From: Protopterus annectens
Taxonomy: Eukaryota > Chordata > Ceratodontiformes > Protopteridae
Assembly: GCF_019279795.1 (NCBI RefSeq)
Contig: NC_056743.1
Span: 932,902,007-932,966,006, forward strand
Direction: 5' to 3'
Length of the DNA stretch: 64,000 nucleotides
In this document: piece by piece, positions 33,649 to 46,159 of the stretch
Layout of the letters: each line of letters begins with the position of its first letter
How positions within the stretch are numbered: position 1 is the stretch's first letter
Program-made: the position numbers and the translations under genes
The notes under the pieces: model-generated
What the model saw: the letters and a program-made list of their open reading frames with translations, nothing else
What the model was told of the DNA's origin: nothing
Database searches by the model: none

Positions 33649-35639
33649 GTGCCCACTAAATGGCGCACAGCAACAGTTATCCCACTCCACAAAGGGGGAG
33701 CCACCACTGATCCCAGGAACTATCACCCTATTAGCCTGACGAGCCTGGTCTGTAAGGGCATGGAATGTTTCATCATGGAACTCATAGACAAAGACATTGG
33801 TAACCTCCAAACTCTGGACCTCACCCAGTTTGGGTTTGTGAAAGGCAGATCATGCCTCCTGAACCTGATCAACTTCTTTGAGGCAGTCACCAAAGCCGTA
33901 GACGAGGGTAAGGTGGTTTACACAGCCTATCTTGACCTCGTCAAGGCTTTCAACATCATCCCCCATTCTGGAATTATAGCTAAACTCACTAAACTAGGTA
34001 TAAATCCCTACGTCACAAGATGGGTTGCCAACTGGCTCACTGACAGAACCCACACTGTAAAAGTTGCAGACTCCAAATCTGACTTCAAACCAGTGACAAG
34101 TGGAGTACCACAAGGTTCAGTCCTGGGACCTCTCCTGTTTGGTATCTACTTCTCTGAAGTACAGACTAACACAGAAGGCCTTTGGCTAATGATGTTCGCA
34201 GATGATTGCAAACTAGGAGCCATAGTCGAGTCCCCAAATGATGTGGACATCCTACAGAATGGCCTTACTGAGACAGATGCCTGATGTCAGAGCCATGGCC
34301 TCAAGCTCAATACCAAAAATTGCATTCTCATCCCCTTTGGTAAAAACTCTGTACCCATGAACTACCACATAGGTGGCAGTCTACTTAACGCAGAATGTGT
34401 GATGAGACCTTGGGACCCAGGTGGACAGTAGTCTCTCCTTTGATAATCACATCGCCAGAATAGTCAGGAAATCCTTCTACACGGCACACCTCATCACAAA
34501 ATGGTTCTCATCCGGGAAAAAAGAGGTCATTGTTCCCCTCTACTCGACACTCATTAGACCCATTATAGAGTGCAACACCCCTTTTGGAATGTACCTCACA
34601 AGACATCTGCAGCAGATGGAAAGGCCACAGAAGTACCTCACAAAGAGGATTACTGGCCTCAAACAGATGCCCTACACTGACCATCTCAAAAAACTCCAAC
34701 TTTACTCCATAGCATATCGCCTACTCCGAGGTGATCCCTGCCTAACATATAAAGCTATGTCAAATGGGTCTATATCAAAATTCCGAAGAGGGAAAATGCC
34801 GAATGTCAAAACATCTAACCCTAAATATCGAATGGTGAAAATAGCAAAACCCCGGAACATTGAAATCTTACCTAGGGCAAGATTTTGGTGGGCCGTTCTG
34901 TGGCTTCGCTATTTCCTCCACTGTGGTGTGAGAGTTACTGGCCTTAGGGTTAGGGTGTGGGTTAAGGTAAGTGGATAGTTAGTAATGTATGTATGGTGTA
35001 GTGTAGGGTTATGTTTTGTTAACTGTACTTCTGTGTATTAATTTGTTTGTGTATAGATTCGTAGGGTATGTGTGTGATAGTTACGAACCTTAGGGTTAGG
35101 GTGCAGGTTAAGGTAAGTGGATAGTTAGTAATGTATGTGTGGTTTAGTGTGGGTTTGGGTTTGGTTAACTGTATGTGCGTGGTTTATTTATTCTGGTGTG
35201 CCTGTGTTCTGTGTATGTTTCTCGGAACAGCAAATTTTTTCCCAGGGAAAACATTCGCTATTCTGAGTGTTCAATGTTTTCAATATTCAAAATTCCAAGT
35301 TCAAACATATGGTGTTTGACATTTTGGAATTTCGAATATATGATATAGACCCTGTCAAACCCAGAGCTGTTGGACATGCTACACTTAAAGAAATCCCAAT
35401 CCCTCCGAACTACATGCTCTAGGGACCTAAACCTTGTCACCACAATAAACAGGATATGGTGGAGGGATAGATTCATGTCCCAGAGACTTCCCATACTCTG
35501 GAACAAGCTACCCATCTATGTCAAGCAAAGTTCCTCATTAGCACTCTTCAAGAAAAACCTTGATGAGTGGATGGGAAATAGGAAATACACCCTGTGGATC
35601 ACTTCTGTGGCTGTGCTCAACAGGGGCACAGGAAAATAA
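33649..35639 (+). pseudogene. CR1 copy 3 reverse transcriptase remnant
   Basis: An open RT piece at 33649-34284 has PLHKGGATTDP, YHPISLTSLVCKG, QFGFVKGRS, AYLDLVKAFN, TSGVPQGSVLGPLLFGIYF and FADD. A stop and a frame change follow; the C-terminal pieces are 34421-34764 and 35353-35639 (LPILWNKLPIYVKQ). The AYLDL/KAFN block has Asn where copy 1 has Asp after KAF. Dead. Confidence 0.88.
34765..35352. mobile_element. Terminal-inverted-repeat element inside CR1 copy 3
   Basis: Ends are GGGTCTATATCA and TGATATAGACCC, with weaker inverted matching further in. It is flanked by TGTCAAA at 34758-34764 and 35353-35359 (7 bp, possibly 8 with one mismatch, as for hAT-type insertions). The interior has a tandem duplication of about 150 bp (around 34930-35240) carrying CCTTAGGGTTAGGGTG-type words, and arms rich in AACATC/ATCGAA-like words as in the palindromic family at 7-10 kb. 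No transposase. Confidence 0.8.
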
Positions 35640-35805
35640 CTTTCTTGGGTGGCGTAAGCCAGGGAACCTTGTTGGCTAGGCTTACGTAGGCTCTTGGGCC
35701 GATAGCCTAGTACCTACCTATGAACCTATGGGTGCTAGTACTATACAAGCTTTAAAGTAAAGCGTTAGTAGATTCAGAAAGTTCAGTGTTACTAAGGGTT
35801 ACAAA

Positions 35806-35905
35806 GCACAAGTAGAATAGCAGAAGTCTAGACATGTTCATGAGATAGAAATTGAGAGAGAAGGAGAGAAGGTTGCACTGAGATTTACATAAGAATAAGG
35901 GTAAT
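35806..35905. repeat. 103-bp dispersed repeat, copy B
   Basis: About 98% identical to 23782-23884: two substitutions and a 3-nt gap by eye. It lies about 75 bp past the end of CR1 copy 3. No open frame or RNA structure is obvious. Confidence 0.85.
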
Positions 35906-36242
35906 ATAATTAGTCAAATTCATGATGGGGTGTTGCATCATTTCTTCTGCACATCTTTAGTAGAGAGTTATTTAGTAAGGCCTGAAAAAGTATGCAACAA
36001 CTGTTAAGTGAGATGTGGAGCCCATGCAGCATTAGGGTATGGATAAAATGAGGATGATCTGCGGGGCAAAGAATATATATAGCAAACTGATAGGAAACTA
36101 AATGCATTCATAAGCAACAAAAGCACTTAACTTTTATTAAATCAGAATAGAGAAACACTTTAGCACCCAGTCACTTACACCTAACTCAGACTGTATGCTG
36201 GCGTTTGTCCATGTCTCAAATCAACACCTTCAAAGGCAATAT

Positions 36243-36335
36243 AACATTTTTATTTTTTTACTTATTTACACTTTGTTGATCAAATTAGTTCCACTAGGTC
36301 AGTGTCCTCTTTTCAAGGGAGACCTAGTACTAATT
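36243..36335 (-). mobile_element. Old L2-like LINE 3' tail fragment
   Basis: On the minus strand GGTCTCCCTTGAAAAGAGGA, a TAGTGGAACTAATTTGATCA stretch, ACAAAGTGTAAATAAGTAAA. It matches the L2-type tail with many substitutions, so it is older than the tails at 49998 and 52024. Confidence 0.5.
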
Positions 36336-36919
36336 AGATGGAAATCTGACTGAGCAACAGGAACATCTCTTTTCAATCCTGAAAGTTATGTGAGGGGCCA
36401 TAGAGATCATGAAAGGATGAGGAAGGGATGGCAACAGCTTCAGAGATTCAAACAGAAGCATATGGGTGTGCTAAAAACATTGTTCATATGTTACAAAATG
36501 GAGGTTTGGTTAAGCTGATTGAAACTAGTGCAGTTTTGCAGATAGATGGTTGAGATGAGAAAGCTGATAATGGGATATGAAAAGAGACTGTAGAAATAAA
36601 AAAAAAACATATGCTCAGATTTTGCAGAATTATTTTCAGAAAGGTGTTGAAGTACAACAAAAAAGTTACGAGTGGTCAGACTCTCATCCAGCTTTATCAA
36701 ATTATAGACTAAGATGATACTTATAGATGAATATTAAGCTAACTGTCCTGTAGGGCCATTTTTAAGTTTATGCAGTACCCCAATGCTGGAATCAAACCTT
36801 GCACTTTTTTGAGGTGAAAACCTTAACCATTATACCAAATCTACCCCCTTTTATGGGATAATATAATACTTCTGCTGGGTATTTCTGTTAATGATGGTTT
36901 TTAAACATATTGGGCTAGA
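36336..36919. other. Unannotated intronic stretch
   Basis: No gene or recognised repeat. Confidence 0.5.
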
Positions 36920-37587
36920 GCAATTTTGTGACATCACATTTCAAACAATGACATCAGCTGATTGCTTAATAGAACAGTGAGAAATTTAACAATTTTCTCT
37001 TCCTTGGTGGCAATATTTGATACATGGGCTGAATATTGCGAAAGACTGTTCATTTTTGTTCTGCAGATATTACAATTGATTTTGTTCAACAGTATTTTTG
37101 AATGTCTGACAATCTGTGCATGAGGTACAAAATTATGTGACAATGGACATTTATGAAATGGTGCCTTGGAGGCATGGGTTACTATGAAAGTGGATGATGG
37201 TAATATTGAACATATTCCAAGTGCTGTGGCAATATACATGGGTACAAAGCATATGTTATCTATAAAGGGCAGGTCTCATCTCATACAGAACTGTGATAAA
37301 ATGAAATGCTTACAATTTAGGGAAGTGGGACATAATAGTAGAAATTGTGGGAAAGTTTGTTGAAAATGAAAAACTGCAGGGCATTTTTTGTTTGATTGTC
37401 CACATCTTCAAGATATTGGAGTGACAAGAATTGAAGACTGATACCCTTGTTAGATAAGTGGAGCAACACAGTATTGTAGAAAATGAAATTAATAACAAAA
37501 TGTTAATTGCAGATGATAGTGAAGATTGTGAATATATTTCAGAAACGTAATGTTGATTCAGAGGATGAGGAAAAAGGAAAAAAAAAT
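36920..37587 (+). pseudogene. Tx1/L1-like LINE ORF1 remnant with zinc knuckles
   Basis: The order WVTMKVDDGNIEHIPSAV, GRSHLIQNCDK, GHNSRNCGKVC and AGHFLFDCPHL matches ORF1 of Tx1-type LINEs, where an arch-like segment with IPS precedes two or three CCHC zinc knuckles. The frame is broken. It stops where the minus-oriented L1-like fragment begins. Confidence 0.6.
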
Positions 37588-39405
37588 ACTATTTTTGAAT
37601 TATCACTTAAGACATAGGCAAACATACATTTATATAAAAGAAAACAAACCACACTAACATGTTTACAGTTACAAATAGTATTCATCACACATAGTCTTTT
37701 ATACAGTTATCATCAATCCAGCATTACATAAATTGATCAAGTCCTGCCTTCCCTTAAACCTCACTCCTCCTCCAAAATATTATTCTGCATATATTGCTCG
37801 CACAGTTTACATTTTTACTATGTAATTTGCTCCCACCCTTTTTTAAAGATCCCACTTCCAATTCTTGTATCTTTGTTACAATGTTCTGTACTTCAAATTG
37901 AGCTGGTTTAGACTTTGATTCAATTTCAATTTTCAAGTCATTACTTTTTGGCAGACAACAGGATTAAACTTAACAAGACCTCACTACTAATTCAGATATT
38001 GTGTTCCATCTCTCAAAAAAATTGTTTCATTAATTACACCTATTTGCTCACACAAGATTTCTGGCAGAGTAGTCTGTAGAGAATGTTTAAAATTCTGCCA
38101 ACTCAATAAACTACCAAAACATTATGTTCCCAATTATCTCTTTCTTCCCCATCACATCTCCAACATTTGCCATCTACCTGAGCAAAAATTCCTTGGAGTC
38201 TGCTTGGAGTATAAAAATACCTATGCAAACACTTACAAGCAAAACTCCTAAATCTACTAGACTTTGTTGCATATTTGGCAGCCATACATATGTCCTTCCA
38301 TTGTTTCCTTGTGAATTGTTTATCCAGTCTCTCTTCTCAATCTTTTCTAACCTCCTCTGATTGATTCCTATAATTATTGTCCAATATTTTATATGCCCTA
38401 CTAATTATCCCTTGTTTAACAGCAGTTTATGTTCTAGATTCAACTAAAAACTCTACCAGAACAGGTCTTTCATTTAGGATTCTCCTATCCCTTTTTCTTT
38501 GCCTGTACTCTGATATAAATCCCTGATAGGGAAGGCAGTCTCTAGCATGCAGTCCAAATGTCTTCTTGGCCTCTTCCCATTCTATTACCTTTCCCTGTAT
38601 AGTTATTAGCTCTTTCTATTGCCAGTTTTTTCCATTAAATTACAGCCTCCTGTTGCCTATTCTCTGTACCCCTTATTGAGTCATCCCTATTAGTAGAATC
38701 TCCTTTCTCCATTCCCATGTTGGTGTAGTCCTTAGAATACTTTTTGAATATAATATTCTGTATGGCTGTTGTTATTCTCCTTAAGGATCTGCATCCTAAA
38801 TCCCAGTCTCTCCTTATTTCTTGAATCCCTCCAGCTTCATCATAATCCTTTTCCATTTTGAATTATAACCTTCTGCTTGTGTTATATATATGAGCCTTAA
38901 CTGTGTAGCTCTAAAATATCCCTTCAAATCAAGTAATTCTAAACCACCTTTTTCTATTAGAAGGATCAGTTTATCCCACTTGACCCTTGCCCTCTTCTCC
39001 TACCAGGTAAAATTCTTCAACTCTTTATTAATTACTGTCAACAAACGCTCCTTTGTTTGATAAAAATATCCCTAACCTGTATATAAAACAAAAGGGACTA
39101 AAAACATTTTCACTGCTGCTTGTCTCTTGCTATCCATACCTATAAACAACAGCTTTCAGTTTCTCAGTTTTTGTATTATCTTTTCACATATCCTTAGCTG
39201 CCATAATATAATCCTTTTTGACCCATACTCTTAAGAACTTCATTTTATCATGTCCACATAAATATGGATATTGATGAACCCCTTATTTTCTTTGCCAGTC
39301 ATTCTAAATGTAATGCAAATGACAAATGAGAAAGAGGACACCCCTGCCTGATTCCTCTGTTCAAACAGCACTTATCAGAGAGGACCCCCCCCCTTTAATT
39401 TTTGC
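37588..39405 (-). mobile_element. L1-like LINE fragment, minus strand
   Basis: Same family as the L1-like element at 43887-58248. On the minus strand it has an RT piece (RQGCPLS-type block near 39340), QEIRRDWDLGCRSLRRI (38750-38810) and the C-terminal cysteine-rich domain YATKSSRFRSFACK...YFYTP...CWRCDGEERDNWEH (38120-38280). A 3' UTR resembles 57955-58240. Truncated within the RT at its 5' end, with several frame breaks. Confidence 0.75.
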
Positions 39406-40330
39406 AGCTTTTAAACTGTCTTTTGATAAAACAAATATTTTACATACAATGGTGATTGGAAAACTGGCATGTAGGTTATGTGTATCAGCTTCCTAAATCT
39501 AAAAAAAGCTTTTAGAATTAATTTTTGAATTTATATGGGGATGTAGATCTAAAGGAATTGTAAATCGTAAAAAAGAAAGGGGATTAGACTCGGTTAATCA
39601 TATTTCTTTGTCTTTTGTACACTTATATAAACTTTTAGGACAACTGAACTGACTGTGACCTTACTGGGAAAATATTATGGAAATAGTTTAAAGATCATTT
39701 GAAAAATATAATACAATGTAAACAGAGAAGACACATGCACACTGTACTAAAGAAATATGCTACAAAACTAATGGGGAAATCACACATAGAACATGATACA
39801 GTACAAACAAAATTGTGGTATATGAAAATAATGGATTATTCTTACTGTGAAAAACATGGGAATACTTAGATACACATATAAACACTATGATACAGGAAAG
39901 AAAGCAGAAGTTTAAGGATGTATAAGAGCTATATGACTTTTATTGGCAATTATTGTTGGGAAAATTACCAGTTAAAGGCCAGATGAAATATAAGGTGAAA
40001 CAGAAAGATTATGTAGTATATGTTTATGTAAAGGAAATACTAAATAATTCACTCCTATATTGTTCTAGAGTGCAAATGTATTGGGATATGGTATATAACT
40101 CAGTTTAGATGACAGATTTTGACTCATTTAACACTGAATATGATACTTTATGGTTAACACGAATGTGGAACACAAAAGATAGGAAGATATATGATAAGAT
40201 GTAAGTCAGTGCTACTTGGATGCTTTGGTTCCTGTATTGTGATGAATTGCCTTATAATAAATTGTGGGATTATTCATTAATAATGGGAACATGAAAAAAA
40301 TGGCTATGGCATACAGCTGCATTTTTTTTG
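39406..40330 (+). pseudogene. Probable LINE ORF2 C-terminal remnant
   Basis: Plus-strand frames show FIWGCRSKGIVNRKKERGLD near 39525 (a stretch typical of L1/Tx1 ORF2 after the RT) and LWLTRMWNTKDRKIYDK near 40150. It may be the 3' part of the Tx1-like element whose ORF1 is at 36920, separated by the minus-strand fragment. Very decayed. Confidence 0.35.
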
Positions 40331-40605
40331 TACAATTTCTTTTATGAGTTTTATTGTATTAGTGTAAATATTTTTTTGGATTTTATACATATTGATGCTT
40401 GTTTTTTTAACAAAATATCTCTACTCTTTCCAGAAACAGCTATAAGATCATTTACATCCAGCTAAATTACTATCAGCTATAATTAGACCATCGGGTACTG
40501 AATAAATGATTATGCTCTTATAAATTTTCAAAAATGATGTGACTGAATGGAAATCCAGGGTCCATGGGTGCTTCATCAACACATGCTTTACCAACACACG
40601 CACAG

Positions 40606-40795
<190 letters not shown>

Positions 40796-40799
40796 GCTA

Positions 40800-42094
40800 G
40801 TATATTTAGTATATTTGGTTATTCACAGTTAACTATATAAATTCTTTTAGGGAACAATTCTGCTTTATGTTTAGAACTTGGTGTAACCTCCTACTATTAG
40901 AGCAAATTATTTTTCCTTCATATTCCTTTCCATATCCATCTAGGCAAAAAGAAAAAAGAATAGATCATTGCTAGTAATATTTAATGCAAAGGGAGACATT
41001 TTATGTCACAGAAACTTCCTGGATTGTATAATAAGTTACCGTTGGTGGTCAAGTACTTTTTTTTTTGTCTTTATTTGTGACAGAGCTTGATTTATTTATG
41101 GGCCATATCAAACATAAATCTAGTGCGTTGAAAAACAAGCTCTGAGATAGTCTTCAAGCTGTAAGCTGTTAGCAGTAATGGAATCACAGGACTAGACAGG
41201 TTCTTTAATACTAATGCCATAGTGGGGTGCACAGCATTAGAAATAAAATAATAGGTTTCATTGCCATGTTTATGACATATTGGTTTTAAGAAGTTTGATT
41301 GTAGTAACCCAGACAGAGAGATTACTGAAGAAGATGACACATGAGTAAACATTTATGTATGAATGTTAGTAAGTGTTGCAATAATGCAAAATTAAATGAA
41401 TCCCTGAAGGGCTGTAGCAGTGTGTGCGTGAGTAGGGATAGTCCAAGTTTATGGAATATTTCTGAAAAAGATGGACACTGAAAGTTACAGAGCATGTGTA
41501 GGGACAACACAAGATTAATTATATTTCTGAGGAAAATTGCTTTAAGTCTTATATAGCTTGTGAAGGGTTGCACATGGATATATACATTCCTGGGAGAAAT
41601 GGCACTGAGCATATATCTTTTGAAAGCCATGATGAGAGTCTTTAAAGAGGATGATGATGAACGTTATATTATATGGCTGGTCTGACTATGCAGAATTTCC
41701 TGACACAATTCTAGAAATCGGAATTTGAGCAGAAGCTTTGGTCGTGGACAGCCAACTAGGGATTCATAAGATGCATAGGAGTTTCAAGGGTCATTTAGTC
41801 TAAAGACCATGTATGCCTTATCACTACCAATCCTCAGTTTTTACTTCTTTCTCAAGGTGAGAGAGGTCAGTCAGTCTCCAGGTAAATTTGAAAGTAGCCA
41901 TCCAGTCATAGTTTGAAGGAAAATATTGAATATCGCTTAACCTTCAGAAATTTATTCCAGAGACAGGGGAGGTGTTGGGTGATGAATTTATCTGTCCATC
42001 ACTTTCTGTGCATCTGCTGATAAAGGTTCAATTCTCTGGTTCTAGTGTTAGCTGTGCTGTTTGACTTACTGAAATATAGGAGATCAAGGCCCAC
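40800..42094. other. Unannotated intronic stretch
   Basis: Open minus-strand frames at 41092-41630 lack clear similarity. They could be the degenerate 3' continuation of the antisense CR1 copy at 42095. Confidence 0.4.
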
Positions 42095-42965
42095 TGAATC
42101 TAAAAATGGCATGGTAAGCAAGGCTCAGATCACCCTTCAAGAGTTTATAAGATGCAAAGTACAGGGACAGGGCTTCATGCCTCTCCTGGTAACTAAGGTT
42201 CTTAAGACCAGAGATTTTTTTGGTTAGGAACCTCTGGGACTTTTCAAGTTTGTTGATTTATTCAGTGAGGTGCATCCCGAAGGGAGCATTGTACTCTCTA
42301 ATGGGCTTGACCACTGCTGAATATAGGGAAATTATAACATCTGTGGATCTAGATAAAATAGCTTTGGCTTTTAGTTTTGCTAAGTGGAAGGATTTCCTGA
42401 GTACAGTTGCCACATGATGATCAAAGATAAGGAAACTATCAACCCAAGTGTCTGTGTCTCTGACTACCTTTCCAGTTAGTAAGGGAATTGTATTTATACT
42501 GTATGTTGTGTGTGATTTATGTTTTCTGAATGAAACAATACTATACTTTTTAGTGATCATTTTAAGCCCATTATCTATATATCAGGTATTAACTAGGCTA
42601 AGCTCATTCTGAAGGGTGCAGCTATCTGAAGGGGGGGGGGGGGTTAAAATTACACAAAATTTGTAGTTGTCTGCAAATGTGGTTAACTAGAGTCCTGATT
42701 ATGAGTCTTGACATCAGAGAAGTAGAAGCCAGACAGGAGAGGACCGAGTACAGATCCGCAAGGGGACTAAACTGGTTATATTAGCAATATTTGAAAAGCC
42801 ACCTGCTGTGCGGGTTCTGTCTTTCAGCCGGTTGCCTATCTATCTTACCACATAAGGATATATATTTAAGGCAGATACATTCCTTACAATTTAAGCAAGA
42901 ACTATGGTATTGAATTCTTTTATCAAATCGAGATTAGCTCTTTTAACAGCATGACCGGTGTCAAC
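42095..42965 (-). pseudogene. CR1-like LINE RT fragment, antisense
   Basis: On the minus strand: YPYVVR-IGNRLKDRTRTAG (42780-42850), GKVVRDTDTWVDSFLIFDHH, AVVKPIREYNAPFGMHL (42258-42560), then LEKSQRFLTKKISGLKNLSY and FASYKLLKGDLSLAYHAI (42110-42250). It aligns with copy 1 residue by residue but is a diverged subfamily. The region between them has stops, and FADD is not evident. Confidence 0.75.
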
Positions 42966-43870
42966 AGCTTACATGTACCTCCCAAAGAAGTTAACATTTT
43001 TAACAGGCATGCACTCACCTTAATGTAGCCAGATTGTTGTGGGAGAGGGATCTTTGTATGGGTGTGGGTCAGGCTGTCCTCTCAAATGAGAGTAATTTTT
43101 TTCTGTGTTGTCTGGTCTTTCTTCTATGAATTGCTAGGTAATACCTGGTTGAGGCTACAAGAGGTTAAAAAAGTGGTTGAAGCTTTGCCTGAACCAAACA
43201 CATACACAATTTCTTTTTTCCCCCACTTATATTTTTAAGCATTTTGTCAAGGGTGCAGGCCATCCTACACCCATCATGTGGGAAACTTTGCCTCTCCAAA
43301 TACTAACTTAAATCTACTAATTCCATGTTGAATCACTGCCAGCATACTAATAAAAAATAATGCAGGCAGTAATTTTCCAGAGCAATTGACAAGCTACAAT
43401 TCATGGAAGTAATCACAATGATTTGCAACTCAATCAAGGGTAATGAAACTGTCTGGCTGCCTCTCTGTTAACCAAGACTACAATAAGAGGGAAGGTAAGG
43501 AAATTACTCGGAGACAGAAAAAATCCGCACAGTGAAGCACATATATGGATGTATGCATGTACTGCTCACATTGATAATACTGTATGATCCCATGCTTCCA
43601 GAAAGTGGGAGATACTTGAGCTATATACAGATAACCTCAAACTTCCAAAAGAATGGTGTAATTCCTCACCGTCTCTTCTGAGAGAAGAAATGGGTTTATG
43701 TAAGAAGTTAGTGGAAAAGTGTAGCCAATTCATAGATCATTTGATTGTCTTGGACCAAGAGATAAAGAAGCGTAGTAAAAGCTACAGCTTGAAAAAAGGG
43801 CAGCAGATATAATTCTTGAGAAGGAAAGGCACTAAAATATTACAGCATAAAAATAATCTAACATTAGACA
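42966..43870. other. Unannotated intronic stretch
   Basis: No gene or recognised element between the antisense CR1 and the L1-like element. Confidence 0.5.
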
Positions 43871-43886
43871 AGATAGCATGCTAACA
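43871..43886 (+). repeat. L1-like element target-site duplication, left
   Basis: AGATAGCATGCTAACA, matched exactly at 58249-58264, about 14.4 kb away. Confidence 0.93.
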
Positions 43887-43889
43887 ACT

Positions 43890-43906
43890 TCCAAGATGGC
43901 TGCACG
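43890..43906 (+). promoter_or_regulatory. YY1-like site at the L1-like 5' end
   Basis: CCAAGATGGCTGC lies within the first 20 bp. Human L1 has a YY1 site (CAAGATGGCCG) at nearly the same distance from its start, where it positions transcription. Here the role is inferred from sequence and place only. Confidence 0.5.
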
Positions 43907-44076
43907 TTGAGTAATAGCTTAATTCTCTCTCTCCCAGTGTGAAAACAGAAGCTCAGTCGAGAAAGCTAGTGGACTTATTGTTCTGAGAAAATTTCAGTAA
44001 CTGGTTAGTAAGTGCACTGCCTGGATGCCAGAAAAAAAGAAATACAGAGGGGCTGAAATAAAATCAGCTTCAAAAG

Positions 44077-45680
44077 GTGAGGGAAAAAATATTGACTGGG
44101 AAAAGCACTGCAGCTGTTCAGCAAAAAGCAGTGCAAGCTCCAGACATGACTTCCAGTAACCTAAAGGCAAGTATAAGACAACTGCACATAGACCTGGTTA
44201 AAAAAAAAGTGATGGAGTATATCAACTCAAATAACAAAAAGCTGGAAAAAATGGAAGAAGTGTTAAACAAATAAGAAGTCCAAATGTTTTGTTAGGACAA
44301 AAGTGATAAACCTGCTCTCATGTTTTACTTTATTTTATTTTTTTACTGGTGTTAATAATAAAGTTCTGCTTTAATGGACTTTGGATCATTCGTTGGTAGA
44401 TTTCCTTTAATCACTGGTGGATTTATAACATATTCCATTTGCATGGGAATGTAATAAAAGCTGGTGTCTTTTTGTGGCTACTACACTGGACTTGATTTAA
44501 GATTCAGTCTTGGATTACAGTCAGCCTATTCAAAGACAATTTCTATATTATATGTACTGTTGAAGCAATTTGTTTGCAATTTGCTGTTCAAACACTGTGA
44601 ACTGTTTTTAGTTTTATTGGTTTATTTTTGTTTTCATGGAAGCTCTCCTTTCATATTCACAAAAATATTCAGTTGAAGTGATAAAACTGCAAATATCTGA
44701 GTTCAAAATGAAGAAAAGGATGGTTGAATGCTCAAGAAAAATGTTTCAAAAAATAATAGAATTAGAGGACAGAGCAAATGTTTAAAAAAATAATAGAATT
44801 ACAGGAGAGAGCATGGAGAGAAAACTTGGAATTTTCTGCAGTACTAGAGAAGCTGGAAGGAACAGACTGTATTAATCTTATGAAAGCACAAATAAGCAAC
44901 TGGACTGGTATTCCACAGCAGGAGTTGTTAATTGAAAGGGCACATTGTGTGTATGCTCCAAACCTGGCTATGAGAAACCAACCTAGACCTTTAATACTAA
45001 AGATCCAATCATACCACCAGAAGGAATTGATTCTGACAAAACTGTGACAGAAGGACAAAGTACTAAAAGTGGGAGGCAGCAGAGTGTTTGTGTGTACCCA
45101 GCTATCTTCAAAATATTCTTTCCTGAAGGGACAAAATCATTTTTGATGTAGTACATGCTAAGGAGGAAATACAAACGTTTGTCCAACAATAAGTGAGCTG
45201 TGAAACCAAAGGAGATTCTGCTTCTTGTTCTTCTGGTAATGAAGACCACAGATAGACTATGCCAGCCAAATCTTTTCCACTGTTTCAACAGAAAGTGCTT
45301 AAGAGAAGGAAAAAGCACAAGAGTTGACTAGAAGAATCAAGAGTATGTTGGAAATGAAGCAGAGACAGGATTTGGGAGATGGAGATGAACAGGAATAAAA
45401 CCAGTAACTTGGAAATTGACAAATGTTGGATTACAAAGCAATAATTATATTTGTGAAACATGGTAGAGCAAGACAATTTGGAACTATTGGACTTTTCTGA
45501 CTTTGTTAAACTTGTAGATGATCCTAAAGCATATGCCTTACATCATGTCATTAATGTTCAGAAGAAGACTTTGGAGAGGCGAAGAGGAGGAAGAAAGTTA
45601 AGTGTAAGTAAAACTTTTTTTCTTAAAAGTAATATTTTTAGAGCACACGATTTTTATTGCATGATATAAAGTAAAGTTTT
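44077..45680 (+). pseudogene. L1-like ORF1 remnant
   Basis: The N-terminal part (44077-44273) is helical, with IRQLHIDLVKKKVMEYINSN and KKLEKMEEVL. After an intervening stretch of about 390 bp (44274-44665) without similarity, the RRM/C-terminal part continues (44778-45047): RAWRENLEFSAV, GIPQQELLIERAHCVY and NQPRPLILKIQSY, matching the RENL, IERAHR and PRPII motifs of L1 ORF1p, an RNA-binding trimer. The frame is broken several times after that. Confidence 0.7.
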
Positions 45681-46159
45681 CTCAGTTATTTTAAGTGTAA
45701 ATGGGATAATACTATAAACAGGTGCTCCTGTTTCTTTTTCATCCATTCTTCTCTCTTTCTCCTTGTTCAGTTTTAAAAATGTAGGCACTGCAATGTAAAA
45801 AAAAAAAAGAAAAGTTGGGTCAAAAGAGCATGACAAAAGAAAAATTGATGTACTCTTTCTCATTCTTGCATAGGGGACTGACTGGATTAAGGTCCTTAGC
45901 TGATCTAGTAATGAGTTTTAAGAAAAAGCAAGTAAATGAAAAAGAACATTGAATATTATAAAGCTTTTTTTCTAACAAATAAATGTATCTTAGTAGCAAC
46001 TCTGTATCTCATCCTTATGTCTCTATGGAGACAATCTGTTAAAGAGAAATGACTAGTAGATAATGTTTTCTGAAACAATTCAAGTGTTTTCCCAACTGAT
46101 AGAACTTATATAAAGATAAAAGAAAACTAGGCAGCACTTAGTAGAAGCTCAGGCACATC

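Larger units (their letters stand above)
33636..35730 (+). mobile_element. CR1-clade LINE copy 3, 5'-truncated and interrupted
   Basis: Starts within the RT (equivalent to GFVPIERHTTAFIP of copy 1) and runs to the 3' tail (ACCTACCTATGAACCTAT). It keeps the active-site FADDCKLGAIVE that copy 1 has lost. A 588-bp terminal-inverted-repeat element at 34765-35352 splits it after AAAGCTATGTCAAA; without that insert it would be about 1.5 kb. Confidence 0.88.

Noticed and set aside
34930-35160. Interstitial telomeric repeat
   Set aside because: Only one or two TTAGGG words occur per unit inside a transposable element; there is no tandem (TTAGGG)n array. The same holds for the words near 7090-7350.
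35131-35319. Plus-strand 62-codon frame
   Set aside because: It lies in the terminal-inverted-repeat element and overlaps its internal duplication; no family resemblance.
36920-40330. Gag-like protein of an LTR element from the zinc knuckles at 37250-37420
   Set aside because: The IPS-containing segment before the knuckles matches Tx1-type LINE ORF1, and no LTRs, protease or integrase are seen nearby.
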